Position numbers and translations under genes: made by a program | Source: Euphorbia lathyris | Lineage: Eukaryota > Streptophyta > Magnoliopsida > Malpighiales > Euphorbiaceae | NCBI RefSeq assembly: GCF_963576675.1 | Contig: NC_088916.1 | Location: 13,926,501-13,990,500, forward strand | DNA: 64,000 nt | Direction of reading: 5' to 3' | The notes under the pieces: model-generated | Seen by the model: only the letters and a program-made list of their open reading frames with translations | Databases searched by the model: none | What the model was told of the DNA's origin: nothing | Shown: one piece after another, positions 29,751 through 41,802 of the stretch | How positions within the stretch are numbered: the first letter of the stretch is position 1 | How the letters are laid out: each line of letters starts with the position of its first letter

Positions 29751-32700
29751 TTAAAGGAAACGAACATGTGCTAAACCACAAATGTCATCAAACACAAAAG
29801 ATTGACAGAAGTAAGGAGCAGACGTCCACCACACAATCGACGAAGCTGTCTTACCAAAGTTTGCTAGCCTATCCGCCGCCTAGTTACCCTCCCTGAAAAT
29901 GTGTGTGATTCGGCAGTTCATAGTGGAGACTCGAGCTAGGCATCTGCACCAGTCCTGCTTAACTCTCCAGGGCACCTCCGTGGAATTTGAAACAAGTAAA
30001 TTAACGGCATAAAGAGAGTCTGATTCAATCCAAAGGCAATGCCAATCCCTTTCCCATGCCGTATCAACGGCAAAAACAATAGCTAATAACTCTGCAACAT
30101 GCGCATATGTGTCGGGGATTGGAAAAGCAAAACAGCCCTTGACGAATCCCCTGCAATTTCTGAAAATACCTCCCACAGCACCCATTCTGGGCGCACCAGA
30201 CATGGCTCCGTCCGTATTAACCTTTGTCCAACCAGTTGTCGACCGTAGCCAACGCACAAATAAATGATCCGGAGCTGGCGGAGGACGTTCTCGGGGGCGG
30301 AACTCGCGGATAAGAATATGCAGACAATGCTGTAGAATTTGGATCGAAGGTAGCTCATCTTCAAAAACTGTTGTATTCCCGGTCTTCCAAATAAACCACA
30401 AGCTGGTAATAATCGCATGATTCCAGCCTAACCGCAGCCCACGCTTAAGACGCACAGCGCGCACCGACGAGAAGAACTCATCGAAAGTCATACCATGACA
30501 ACTAAGCACACCAAACAGGTTAAAAACCAGAAACCAAAGGCTCGTAGCAACCGGACAGACAATAAAAAGGTGATCAATGGTTTCAACATTGCACTTGCAC
30601 AGTTCACACCTTGAGGCTATCTGAAAACCGCACCATTGGAGGCTTGTCTGAATCAAGATGCGCTTATTGATAATAAGCCAGCAGACAACCGATCTTCTAG
30701 GAGGGATAGCAGCATTCCATAGGAATCTATACCAGTCGACAGGGGCAGCAGTCCGAAGGAAACGGTAAAGCTCATGCACCGTTAGCTTACCTGAAGCCGA
30801 TGGCTTCCACACGCAGGTGTCCGGGCCCTCAATGTTTTGATTAATCTGTCTGATATTAAGTTGAATATGCTCGGGCAGCCGCTGCAAATTGGTCCAGTCA
30901 TTATTAGTTCGGAAATTGCTGATAGGTTCAAAAAGGTTGCGTTGAACCTTAACCGGAATTTCAAGCTGATCAGAAATCGACGGGGAGATCCATAGCTCCG
31001 TCCAAAAATTTAGTGAAGAATTACTCCCAAACCACCAAACCATCTCACTCCTAATCTGAGCAATAGTGTCTCGCGTAGAAGACCAAATCGCAGAATTTAT
31101 AATATACCTTCGAGGGATCCCCGATTGCTCAAAGAACCTCGACCGCAACAAGGTGGGAATGAATGATTTATTTTGGATTAAATCCCAACTAAACTTCCCG
31201 ATCAAAGCAGATTTGAAGAGCTTAAAATCCTTGATGCCTAAACCACCCTCATATTGCCTATTGCAACAAATTTTCCACGGGACTGAAATCAGCTTGCGAG
31301 TGTCTCTGTTGCCCGTCTAGAGGAAGTTTTTGACAACTTTGTTGATTTTGGAGAGTAGGGAAGTAGGCCATTTATAAATAAAAAATGAGTGAATCAAAGC
31401 ACCTGTCAAAACGGCTTTGATAAGAGTGAGACGGCCCGCAAAAGGAGAGTGTCTTTCCCCGCCAGAGACTGAAATTAGCGAGGAATTTGTCCACTAGAGG
31501 CTGCAGAAATCGCGGTTTTGGGGCTCCTTGGAACAGGGGGACGCCAAGGTAGTAAAAGGGGAGGGAAGCTTGCATGATACCCAAGATATTCATCAATCTG
31601 CTTCGTCGTTGATTGCTGATATGATTCCCAAAAATGGCATCTGATTTATCCCAATTTACCGATTGACCCGAAATAGAGGCATAAAAGGCAAAAAGCTCCT
31701 GAACACAGTGCATATTGCTAGTCGTAGCTCTCCCAAAGAGCAACATATCATCCGCGTACAGTAGGTGCGACGGAAAGTTGGAAGCCCCTGTGTAGCCCAT
31801 CGGAACATATTTTCCTTCCCTCATAAGATCGACCATCCAGCGGTTGAAGAAATCCTCAGCCAAACCAAAAAGAATAGGCGAGAGTGGATCACCCTGGCGC
31901 ACACCGCGAGAACAGGCAAAGTAACCCTTACTGCCCCCACTGAAAGCAATAGAGATTCGAGCAGATCGAAGGATTTCAAGGATCCAATTTCTGAAATGTA
32001 AGGAGAAGCCAAATGCTTCAAGAACAGCTAGCATAAACTTCCAGTCCAGAGTATCGAAGGCTTTCTTAATATCTATTTTCAATGCCATATTCCTGCCAAA
32101 GCACTACTTTTTTAACATATTTATCCCCTCAGAAGCCGCTGCAATACAGTGATGTATGCTTCGACCATTAATGAACCCAAACTAATTTTCTGAAACAATC
32201 CCTGTGGCAATAGGCGCTAATCTATCCCAGAGTATTTTGGAAATTATTTTATAACTGAAATTCCCCATAGCAATGGGTCTAAATTGGTGTATTTCATTAG
32301 CACCCTCAACTTTTGGAAGAAGCGCCATGATACTGGAATTCATGCCAGGCAGCATGTAGCCCGTGTCAAAGAAGCCTTGAACCATGTTACACACATCAGT
32401 GCTGATAATTCCCCAAAAATGCTGATAAAACACTCCTCCATACCCATCCGGGCCAGGTGAACTGTCACGGTTCATGGCGAAAACAGTAGACCGAATCTCC
32501 TCCTCTGAGGGCCGATGCAAGAGTTGACTGTTAGCCTCATCAGAGACGCAGGGATGGATTACCGCTGCGATGGCAGGATAATCTATATTTAGGCGATCCC
32601 CAGTGAATAAGGAGGAATAATAGCCAACAGCATGCTGAGCAATAGCATTCTCATCAGAAGTTAAGACCTTATCAATAATCAAGTTATCTAGAAAGTAATG

Positions 32701-33800
32701 CACCTTTTTATTTTTGATAGAGTGATGGAAAAAGTTTGAATTTCTATCCCCCGCAGCCAACCATTTTTCTTTGCTTTTCTCACGAGCCAAGAGCTCTTGA
32801 CGGTATAACTGAAGGTCTAGCACCCTCTGTGCCTCTACTTCCAGGTCTCTCCTCTCCTCATTCAGCCCAAGATCAGAAATAAGCTTTTGAATGTTTTCTA
32901 GACCAAGCTTAGCCGCGGAAATGTTCGAATCCACTCTACCAAAAACTTCCCTATTCCAAGTATGAAGCTTGGGCTTGAGAGATTTTAACTTATGACACAG
33001 AAGTTGAGCCGGAGGTAATGAGATGTGCGAATCCTGCCAGTGATAAGCAATCAGCTTATTAATCGAGTCCGATGTAGTCCACATCTCAAAAAAATGGAAC
33101 CAGGGCTTCCTAGTAATGCCCGTCGTGCAAGAGAGGAGAAGCGGACAATTATCCGAATGGTGACAAGGCAGAACGGAGCAGTTGATTCTATCCCAGGAAT
33201 CCACGAAATCCTCATTTACAAGGACTTTGTCAATTTTGCTTTCTACATTCTCAGTTCTCAGCCTTCCATTAGACCACGTGTATTGAGGCCCAGTGCTATC
33301 AACCTCCACCAGGCCATTATTACTGATAAAACCACAGAAATCTCGACAGCTCACTTCAGATGGAGCCCTGCCAGTTTTCTCATGAGCCCCAGTCAGAGCA
33401 TTAAAATCCCCCATGACAACTTTCTTGCTGCAAACTCTAATGTTTCCAATAGAATTCCAAAGGTATCGGCGTCTGCCAAAAAAATTACTACCATAAACAA
33501 AGGAGAATTGAAAAGAATCAATACCCAAGGAACTGATTGTGATATGTTGTTCATGCTATGCAATAACTATGTAACGACTGAGATAACCTGTGTGACAAAA
33601 AACCCAGATAGAACTAACCGAATTGCTACATATCAGCTCTAAACCAAACGAATTCCAAAAAAAAGAGGGATCCTGTCGAAATTCACCATAGTTTCAGAAA
33701 GGCAAACCAGGTCAGGGCGGTTAACGTTGCAAATGAGCTTTAAAGCCCTCTGAGTATCACGGTTGCTGATCCCGTGACAATTCCAGTATAAAACTATCAT
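29751..33800 (-). pseudogene. LINE A ORF2: endonuclease, reverse transcriptase, RNase H (broken)
   Basis: It starts at ATG 33800 with M-I-V-L-Y-W-N-C-H-G, the start of an APE-type endonuclease, whose G-D-F-N-A and S-D-N-C-P motifs follow. The reverse transcriptase has R-Q-G-D-P-L-S-P and the catalytic Y-A-D-D (near 31750). A zinc-binding region (C-E-L-C-K-C, H-L-F, C) comes next, and then a C-terminal RNase H with N-T-D-G and E-S-D motifs. Disruptions: a frame break near 33530-33660, a TAG at about 32180 (S-E-N-stop-F-G), further breaks near 32100 and 31320, and a TAG at 29880, where the copy at 51512 has Gln. Translation would otherwise end at TAA 29751. The catalytic motifs that remain are intact, so the decay is moderate. 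Confidence 0.85.
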
Positions 33801-34141
33801 ATAAAATGGATTGGGGGTCTAATCCGCACTCTAGAGCGGGAATCAAAAGACATACCAGTGATTTTTGTTTTGTGTTTTTTTCTGGTGGTAATCCATTCAG
33901 AGGTTCCGGAACCAGGAATACCTGAGCTGCAGACTACAGCGTCCTTGCTCATTGTGACTTTCCCCGATCTGATTTCCGTAGCTTGCAAAGCACCTTCTTC
34001 AGAATCTGACTGTTCCTCCTCACTGTATTCTCCCCATTTTCTTGTTTCATCCTGTTTTTCGACCCATTCAATACCCGTAGCAGGTTGATGTATTATCATT
34101 TGCAAAGGATTAGATGGCTCCTCCTCATTCCCAGAAGCAGC
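33797..34141 (-). pseudogene. LINE A ORF1, C-terminal part
   Basis: This is the downstream piece of ORF1 after the LTR element inserted at 34141. It encodes an acidic, Glu/Ser-rich tail that ends at TGA 33799-33797. That stop overlaps the ORF2 start codon in the string ATGA. Confidence 0.8.
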
Positions 34142-34834
34142 TGATAACTTGTGGAAAAATCCTTGATCGGAGCACTTCCCTGTGAGGCGCCGTTGGGATC
34201 GGCCGGGGATACTCCGATGCCAAAGTCAGTAATATTTCTGAGAATAAACTGTAAGCACAAAAGTAGAGAATCAGTAAGTGTACCTTTGATCCTAGGAAGC
34301 TGGTGTATTTATATAGGTTTGTGTAACCTTCAGCATTAATGGGGAAGCAGGTGAAGAGTCGTGTCATTACTCGTCTTTAATTGCTATCAATTCTCCATTA
34401 ATCCCAGTATTTAGCATTGAAACCCTCAGAGTTGAGGTATTCGAACAGTCAAGTCTTTATTCCCCTTTAATGGCTATTAATTGCCATTTAATTGTATTTA
34501 TTCCCATTCATGGATGGTAATAAAGGCGCCTTTTCATATTCTTTGATCCGTCAATGCGTATGTACGCTCTCCTTGAGAGCTATGGCGGGTCTCCGCTACT
34601 CGCTCTCATCGGGTGTATCTCGTTATGGCGTATCTCGCCATGGTCCACGTGGCGTGACATAATGCTAGAGACTCCTTCCTTTTCCTCATTATTTGCATAT
34701 TCGCCCCTGAATTAATTATCATTAATTCCACATTAATCATGCATAAATATCTCTTTTAGAAGAAATAATGGTTTGCCATTATTTCTATTAATTTTCCCTT
34801 ATTCCTTATTCAAGAATAATTTGGGTTGTTATCA
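34142..34834 (-). repeat. 3' LTR of the non-autonomous Tat-related element (693 bp)
   Basis: On the plus strand it reads TGATAACTTG through TTGTTATCA. A TATA box (TATATAAATA, minus, 34306-34315) precedes a GC-rich block (TGTGAGGCGCCGTTGGGATC on plus) that is shared with the LTRs at 17246 and 26666. Confidence 0.9.
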
Positions 34835-34849
34835 GAAGCTCCCCCTAAA
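34835..34849 (-). other. Polypurine tract of the non-autonomous element
   Basis: On the minus strand TTTAGGGGGAGCTTC ends at the start of the 3' LTR. It is almost the same as the tract at 26650-26665. Confidence 0.65.
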
Positions 34850-35291
34850 GGTATAAAAAGCTTTTTAGGGCTGTCTAAATGGTGTTTTATTTTTCTATCT
34901 TGGAGGAAAGTGGATCCGCCCTAGATGGGGGATTATATATGGAAATGATGCGCTTTTAGGGGATTTTGCTTCCTTGTGGATAGGTGGCCAACCGTATCCA
35001 TTGTTAGCCTCTAGGGCCTTCTTGAGAGTTATATTTCTTTTAGAAAGGGAATAACCCGCCCTTTATGGGACCATTTGTTCCTACCGCATAGGATTATGAT
35101 TCGCCTTAGGGAATTTTCTTCTTTAGTGGTTGACTTTTCTGTCATATTGAGGAGAATGACCCGCCCTTAGGGATCAGTAAGAATGATCAGCCATTTAGGG
35201 ACTTTTGCGCATTTTGTGGAAGGTTTTGGCACTCTAGGCACTTGCCTTTTTAGCCTTTATCCATTTTCCAAAGTGTTTTTACTTTGCATTT

Positions 35292-35685
35292 GTGAAGGCG
35301 AGACTTCGTTATTTCTATGATGAAGACGAGGATTCATTACTTTGATGAAGACGAGGCTTCATTGTTTGGATGAAGACGAGACTTCATTATTTGGATGAAG
35401 ACAAGGCTTCATTGCTTTGATGAAGACGAGGCTTCATTGTTTGGATGAAGACGAGGCTTCATTATTTGGATGAAGACGAGGCTTCATTATTTGGAGATGA
35501 AGACGAGGCTTCATTATTTGGATGAAGACGAGGCTTCATTATTTGGAGATGAAGACGAGGCTTCATTATTTGTAGATGAAGACGAGGGTTCATTATTTGG
35601 AGATGAAGACGAGGCTTCATTATCTTGGATGAAGACGAGGCTTCATTATCTTGATGAAGACGAGGCTTCATTGTTGGATGAACAC
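35292..35685 (+). repeat. Tandem array of about 25-bp units, each with a small inverted repeat
   Basis: GATGAAGACGAGGCTTCATT recurs about fifteen times with spacers ATATTTG, GTTTG or CTTTG. Each unit contains TGAAG...CTTCA, which could form a short stem. In element orientation the array lies between the pol remnant and the 3' LTR, the same place as the arrays at 1330-2560. The ORFs through it simply translate the repeat. Confidence 0.9.
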
Positions 35686-36521
35686 TTTTCTTTCCAGAAC
35701 TATTTTTACTAATGCATTATATCTTTTAGCAAGTAACTTTTTAGAATCTGGTTTAGGATTTCTCCGATTGTTTAGGGTAGGTGGCCAGCCGTACCCCAAT
35801 GTGTGAACCTTTGTGAAGGTTAGAAGCTTTTATTCCTGGTGAGGAAGTTAAGCTGCCTTAGGCGATCGATTTGCTTCCTATCTTTGAGGTGAATCGATCC
35901 GCCGCCAGGTCTTGAGACTCTTCTTTGGGAAGAGTATTTGAGAGTGTAAAGTTCTCACGTCTGAGAAATGTTTTAACTCTGTCTCTGACGACGATCAATC
36001 GTTTCCTATCTTTGAGGTAGATCGATCCACCGCTGAGATTATTGTTCTCTTATCTTTGAGGAGAAAGTTTAGGGTGTAATTTTCTCATGTTTGAGATAAT
36101 TTTAACCCGCTTTTGATGGTGACCAATATTGTTCCTGTCTTTGAGGAGAGAGTTGAGCTCATTTGAAAGCTCCTGAGGGTCTGTGCTTCTTATCTTTGTG
36201 GAAAAGGGATCCGCCCGTGATGGGGATCAATTGTCCTATCTTTGAGGTAATTGATCCGTCTGTGGAACTTTTCATTCGCCAGCCACTGGGCGTATATCAG
36301 GAATAAAAGCTAGGCAAATGAATATAAGAAGTATGGTGAGAAAGAATAAATTATAAAATATAGGATACTATAACAGTTTAATGCACATATAAAAATACGT
36401 AAAAATACTGATTTTTAGGCCTATGGTTCCGTCTTTTCTGAGTAACTAGAACCGCATCCTCAATGATGTTTAACTTATGAGTAATCACATCTGGGCTTAC
36501 TCCTGTGGGGATCTCATTCTC

Positions 36522-37103
36522 CTATGCAAATAGGCTTTCAAACTCAATGAGAACTTTCGTAACATCCTCCTTGATCTCGGGTTTTAATCCTTTGGCGATC
36601 CGCACCCGCTTTCCATCAGCAATAAGGAGCGTTTCTGTGTCGCCCAAAGCTGTAGTGACAAGTTCATCTTCCTCACCCTCGTCATCTTTGAATTGTGGGC
36701 GGATCGATAGCGACGCCGAGTAGGTCTCTTGAACCGCCTTTTGGTTCCCGCTAATCATTATTCCTCCTTTGCTGGTGGGAATGTACATTGTCATACGACG
36801 GATGGAAATTAGGGCTGCAACCTCTGAGATGAACGGCCTCCCAAGAATGATGTTATAAGCTGATTGTCCATTCATAATAGAGAACTCCAGATCACCAATC
36901 CACGCTTGATCATCATCCGCCAGCTTGCATTCCAAAGTTACCTGGTCCTTGGTCCAGATAGTGTGACCTGTCACTCCCATGATGTCAACAATGGTTGTTT
37001 CTATTTGGATCAGATCAACCTTGAGTTTGGCGAATGCACCTATGGTGATGACATTGCAAGAACTGCCCGTGTCTACCATTACTCGCTTCATTTCATCTCC
37101 CAT
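36522..37103 (-). pseudogene. Tat protease-region remnant
   Basis: A 193-aa frame carries D-T-G-S-S-C-N-V and the downstream G-R-P-F-I-S-E-V-A-A-L, aligning with residues about 690-880 of the intact polyprotein at 17789. It ends where RT should begin. A gag-like C-terminal scrap, with C-W-E-L-A (37331-37357), lies directly 5' of it. Confidence 0.85.
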
Positions 37104-37249
37104 CCTTCAATTGTCAATGTATCTGTATGTGGAGAGATTACTGGACCTGTTTCTGCAAAAGGGGCAATTGAGGGATGTTTTATCCAGACGGATATTTTTG
37201 CTTTTTCCACGGGTGGCTAATACACTGGTCCATCTGCTATGACATTAAT

Positions 37250-38125
37250 GACACTTTTGAATTTCTTTTTGGGATCTGTCTTCTACTTGTCGTCTTGTTA
37301 TTTGTTATTCTGGACAAAGCTATCTAGTTTGCCAGCTCCCAGCAAGCTTCAGTGTGGTGGCCAACCTGTAGTACGCTTTGGTGTTTCTTCCAACGGTTAC
37401 ATGCTCCCCTCCTTTGGGTTCGGGATATGTAATGTCCCGCTTATATTGATTCTTTTCTTTTATATTGTGGCAAGTTGGAAGCTTTAATCATTTTTTCCGC
37501 CTCGTACCCCATGATTCGCGCTGTGAATGGTGAATTCATGTTAACTGGATGGCGTATCTTTCTGCATTTTTCTCTTGTCTATCCAGAGCGGCATGCACTC
37601 GCCTTTCAATCTCATCATTCGTGTGTTCAATGTTGAATCATGATGGTGAAGCCGGCTCTTGATCTTGATCTCGATCATGTTGAGGTTATGCTTGGAGCTA
37701 TGGTTTAACGCGGATGGATGTTGTCACAATCGTGGGAGCCATTTTATCTAGCTTCGAATATCTTGTCCCCGCATCCTTCAACATTTTGCTAACATAATAG
37801 ATGGAGAACTGCTGACCTTCTTCTTCTTGAATAACCATGGTGCACATAGCTTTATCCATGACAGATTGATACAAATGCAGGTCTCCCCTTCAGATTGGTC
37901 TGCTCATCAAGGGTGGTTCTGCTAGGAATTGTTTTATACCTTGATATATGCTTGTTGACAATCTTTCTAGTACGATGATCCGCCCGTTCAACCTCTGGAT
38001 CTTTCTCACCCATAGTGGGGCTTTCATTTAGGCGCTCTTTTCACCTTTTTCCTCGCATGGCTTTTATTTAGGCGCTCTTTTCACCTTTTTCCTCGCAGGG
38101 CTTTTTACTTTATCTGGATTTGCTC
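37250..38125 (-). pseudogene. Degenerate gag remnant of the non-autonomous element
   Basis: On the minus strand, short stretches resemble the Tat Gag C-terminus (H-T-E-A-C-W-E-L-A near 37340) and a charged upstream linker (37560-38030), broken by many stops. A block of about 40 bp (TTTAGGCGCTCTTTTCACC) is tandemly duplicated at about 38030-38100. Confidence 0.5.
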
Positions 38126-38130
38126 TAACT

Positions 38131-38206
38131 CCTTTTTTGCTAATGACATAGTCAAGGAATTTTTCTGAAGTGACTCTGAATATACACTTCTCTGGATTGA
38201 GCTTTA
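38131..38206 (-). pseudogene. Tat reverse transcriptase scrap out of order
   Basis: The minus strand gives K-L-N-P-E-K-C-I-F-R and, shortly after, K-F-L-D-Y-V-I-S, matching the segment just after Y-V-D-D in the intact Tat RT. It lies 5' of the gag and protease remnants, whereas RT normally follows protease, so the internal region is rearranged. Confidence 0.65.
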
Positions 38207-39840
38207 TTTTTCATGCTAGTGTTTGGCACTGGTTGCATTATTAGCAATTCCCTTGTACTTGTGGGTTAGCACTGAAAGAACTCCAGAAGTGGGGCATACT
38301 CTGTCCATTATTAAAAGATTGTGGTAAGGCATAAAAGCTATATTCACTTACCTTAGGGATCAGTGGCTTGATCCACGAAACATACTTCATAGCAAAAGAC
38401 TGTTTGCATTGACCTTGTTGGCAAATATCATGTATAATGCAATGTCTTTTTATGGAATTTTTAGTTCATCTTGGAATCAACTTAATAATTCCTTCACGTT
38501 GGTCCCTGACTCTAGAATGAGCTTAGTCAAAGGATAAAACCGAGTAAATATTATATGTCAAACAAATTCATAATAGAATTTTAATCGTGCTTGTTTTAAT
38601 AATAATATCACGTATAACGGTCATAACCATAAAGATTGCTGCTGCACATGAATATCATAATGAATTCTTAATAAATAACCATAATGAGAATGGTTTAAGA
38701 ATAATGTCCTTTTGTATTTCATTGCGCATTAATATCCAAGATAGCATATTTATTTTAAACGTCATAAAAGTTATGACATTCTATATTGGGTAAGATATCT
38801 TACATAGTTCCTATTTACTTGCAATTAATATTGTGCATCCATACATTAATGGCATTCAGAGATCATTAAAGCCTCATTTGAATGAGGTGTAATTAAAGGA
38901 AGGTAAGTGATGATTTAATAATATAGTTATATATAAAATTACTCTTATATCATTTCATTTGTACGAATAAAATAAAAGAGAAAGTGTAATTTTGGAAGAA
39001 AAATACATGTACCATGATTCTCCTCCAATTTGGAGTGTAAGGAAAATTACTCAAAATTCACTCTCACCTACCTTCACATACAATCCTCCAATCTTTAAAG
39101 AATTCTCATGTATATCCTAAGAATTTTGCATAAATTAATGTTCTGATCTGAAACCGACACTTGCACTATTTTGTAGTTAGCTCAGGACATGAACGTTTTG
39201 TTTATCAAATTTGGTAATTCATCAGCCCATAATGGCCTTAATAGTTAGGGACAATTATAGGATAATTACAAATAGACTCAATATTTTCAAGTCTCTTGTG
39301 TTGGTAACAGAAATTCTAACAATGTCAAATAAACAGTTTTTATATAAATAGACACATCCTTGTAAAAAAGGGAATGAAATAACTGTTTGACAAAACAATA
39401 TTCAAAAATATGAATTTTTGATATTAAAAGTACTATATAGGAGAAAAGCCATATATAGATGGTGAATTGTACAAGGAAAAACCAAATATGATTTTTTTGT
39501 AATTTCTTCTAATAGTTATATGAATGTTCATCCAAAAGACCGACCAGATCTAAATCATTTGTAATTACATGAGCCCTTTTATGATATTTTAATATCAAAT
39601 GACAAAATCACATTGAATGGATGATTTTTTTTTGTAAATCCCAAGATTACGGGTCTTATACATGCGTTTGTACTAATTCAATGATAATATCATATTACAC
39701 TTGTCATGCATAAAAATATGAGGGCATAGTAAGCATGCAAGATTTAATGAAAGATTTGTGTCTATGACTTCATCTTTCACAGTTTATTAGATTTATCATA
39801 ATAACATGTAATGATATTCATAGCACTTTATAAGAGTGAG
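38207..39840. other. Unassigned AT-rich interior of the non-autonomous element
   Basis: No coding motif is recognisable. Around 38875-38905 the string AATTAAAGGAAGGTAAGTGA resembles part of Harbinger-like element 3, and 39590-39840 has an LTR-like feel, but I could not find matching ends. It may be filler from other insertions. Confidence 0.35.
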
Positions 39841-40091
39841 GGATCTCAATTTTCTTTAATTAAAAATGGAATAAGAAAGGGGAGGAAACTTATCTTTTTC
39901 ATCATAAAATTCCAGATTTAATGTAGAAAACTCTTTCCCACCAATATATGGAGAATTGTATCTTTGGATAGATTTGTTGTACTGATTGAGCCAAAGTTTG
40001 AGATTGTGATTTCTATTCTGTTGACTCCATTGTTTTGTTCTTTGTGAAACTCTATACAATCAAGATTTTGTGATCTTCTGTTTGTTAGAGA

Positions 40092-40109
40092 TCCACCTTC
40101 ACCGCACCA
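40092..40109 (-). other. Primer binding site of the non-autonomous element
   Basis: On the minus strand TTGGTGCGGTGAAGGTGG follows the 5' LTR end and matches the PBS at 17726 in the autonomous Tat element over the whole stretch. Confidence 0.7.
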
Positions 40110-40111
40110 AT

Positions 40112-40804
40112 TGATAACTTGTGGAAAAATCCTTGATCGGAGCACTTCCCTGTGAGGCGCCGTTGGGATCGGCCGGGGACACTCTGATGCCAAAGTCAGT
40201 AATATTTCTGAGAATAAACTGTAAGCACAAAAGTAGAGAATCAGTAAGTGTACCTTTGATCCTAGGAAGCTGGGGTATTTATATAGGTTTGTGTAACCTT
40301 CAGCATTAATGGGGAAGCAGGTGAAGAGTCGTGTCATTACTCGTCTTTAATTGCTATCAATTCTCCATTAATCCCGGTATTTAGCATTGAAACCCTCAGA
40401 GTTGAGGTATTCGAACAGTCAAGTCTTTATTCCCCTTTAATGGCTATTAATTGCCATTTAATTGTATTTATTCTCATTCATGGATGGTAATAAAGGCGCC
40501 TTTTCGTATTCTTTGATCCGTCAAGGCGTATGTACGCTCTCCTTGAGAGCTATGGCGGGTCTCCGCTACTCGCTCTCATCGGGCGTATCTCGTTATGGCG
40601 TATCTCGCCATGGTCCACGTGGCGTGACATAATGCTAGAGACTCCTTCCTTTTCCTCATTATTTGCATATTCGCCCATGTATTAATTATCATTAATTCCA
40701 CATTAATCATGCATAAATATCTCTTTTAGAAGAAATAATGGTTTGCCATTATTTCTATTAATTTTCCCTTATTCCTTATTCAAGAATAATTTGGGTTGTT
40801 ATCA
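40112..40804 (-). repeat. 5' LTR of the non-autonomous Tat-related element (693 bp)
   Basis: Same length and ends as 34142-34834. Its TATA box is at 40276-40285 on the minus strand. The TSD GCAGC follows at 40805. Confidence 0.9.
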
Positions 40805-41802
40805 GCAGCATTCTGTATTTGATCCGTTTGTTGTTCCCCCTCAACCCCCATTTCATTTCCTGTCTCTAAATTCCCTTTATCGGTTTGCAAAGAGGTATTA
40901 CGCCCCTGCTCATCCACCTGCGAGTTAACAGTTGCTTTTTGCACTTTCTTTTGCTGATACTGCGGACGAGAGGTATTCCGTCTACAGGATGCTGAGGTAT
41001 GGCCAATAGCAGAGCAGGTTCCGCAAATTGTCGGTAAGTGCTCGTAATCCACATACACCCAGTGCTTCTGGTTATCTGTGTCAACACGAAGCTTTGTCAG
41101 AATGTCCCGTGCAAGGTCAACGTCCACCAAAACCCTTGCATAATGACCAAATTCGCCATTTACCGTATTATGATCAAAGCGAACCGGAGTTCCCACAACA
41201 CGAGCAATACTGGCAATAATCCTAGTGTCCCAAAATTCCCAGGGTAAGTTGTAAAAATGGATCCAGACCTGTGCGGAAGTGGATCTATATGAGTCTGGGT
41301 TAAAACCCGGACTCCAGGGAGAGAACCTAATTACACCAGGTTTTAGGGAGATAGGGCCTAACCCCCAAAGAGATTGAATAGCATCACTATTAGGCATAAT
41401 TATTTGGTAAAATCCCCGTCCAAGGGAAATAATACTCCAATCCATGTTTCGATTCCATACCTGATTCAGTTTTTGTTTCAGCTCTGCGTGTTTCCAAGGG
41501 CGATCCCCCTTGCTTAGTGTTAATCGACCGATGACCGAGTGTTGAAAGGACCTAACCCGTTCCTCGTAGATTGCCTGAGGTACTTTGATTGATTTGAAGC
41601 CCCCCTCCTCTGATACCACAGGCTGAGATGGAGCTAGAATGCCTGTTGGTGCGATATATTTTTTCAAGGCATTCGCGAAGGACAACGAAGGTTTTGTGCC
41701 TCCACACGGTTCAGGTGATACCAGTCGAGAGAAGGCATGTCGGTCGAATAAGTGGGCAATGGAGAAAGACGCGGCATCAGCCACGGCGGAGACGGCGGCC
41801 AT
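40805..41802 (-). pseudogene. LINE A ORF1, N-terminal part (nucleic-acid-binding protein)
   Basis: The frame starts at ATG 41802 and encodes about 330 aa before the insertion. A DUF4283-type RRM-like domain covers about residues 75-235, followed by a CCHC zinc knuckle, C-G-T-C then H then C (about 259-272), and a Gln/Asn-rich linker. ORF1 proteins of plant L1 elements bind the element RNA in the ribonucleoprotein. The reading frame is open up to the LTR element, which inserted with a GCAGC duplication (34137-34141 and 40805-40809) that splits the gene. Confidence 0.85.

Larger units (their letters stand above)
34142..40804 (-). mobile_element. Non-autonomous Tat-related LTR retrotransposon inside LINE A ORF1
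   Basis: Two 693-bp LTRs (34142-34834 and 40112-40804) and the 5-bp duplication GCAGC define the element. The PBS next to the right LTR shows minus orientation and is the same as in the Tat element at 17246. The PPT and LTR termini (TGATAAC / GTTATCA) also match. Inside are only remnants: a protease-region ORF, gag scraps and an RT scrap, plus a 25-bp tandem array before the 3' LTR. The LTRs differ at about ten positions by eye (about 1.4%), so it moved recently despite having no functional pol. Confidence 0.88.

Noticed and set aside
35292..35685. Possible CRISPR array or repeat protein gene
   Set aside because: Simple 25-bp tandem repeat with a near-constant spacer; the ORFs only reflect the repeat.
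40743..40928. Plus-strand ORF at the LTR/LINE junction
   Set aside because: Runs from LTR into antisense of LINE ORF1; an artefact of the insertion.
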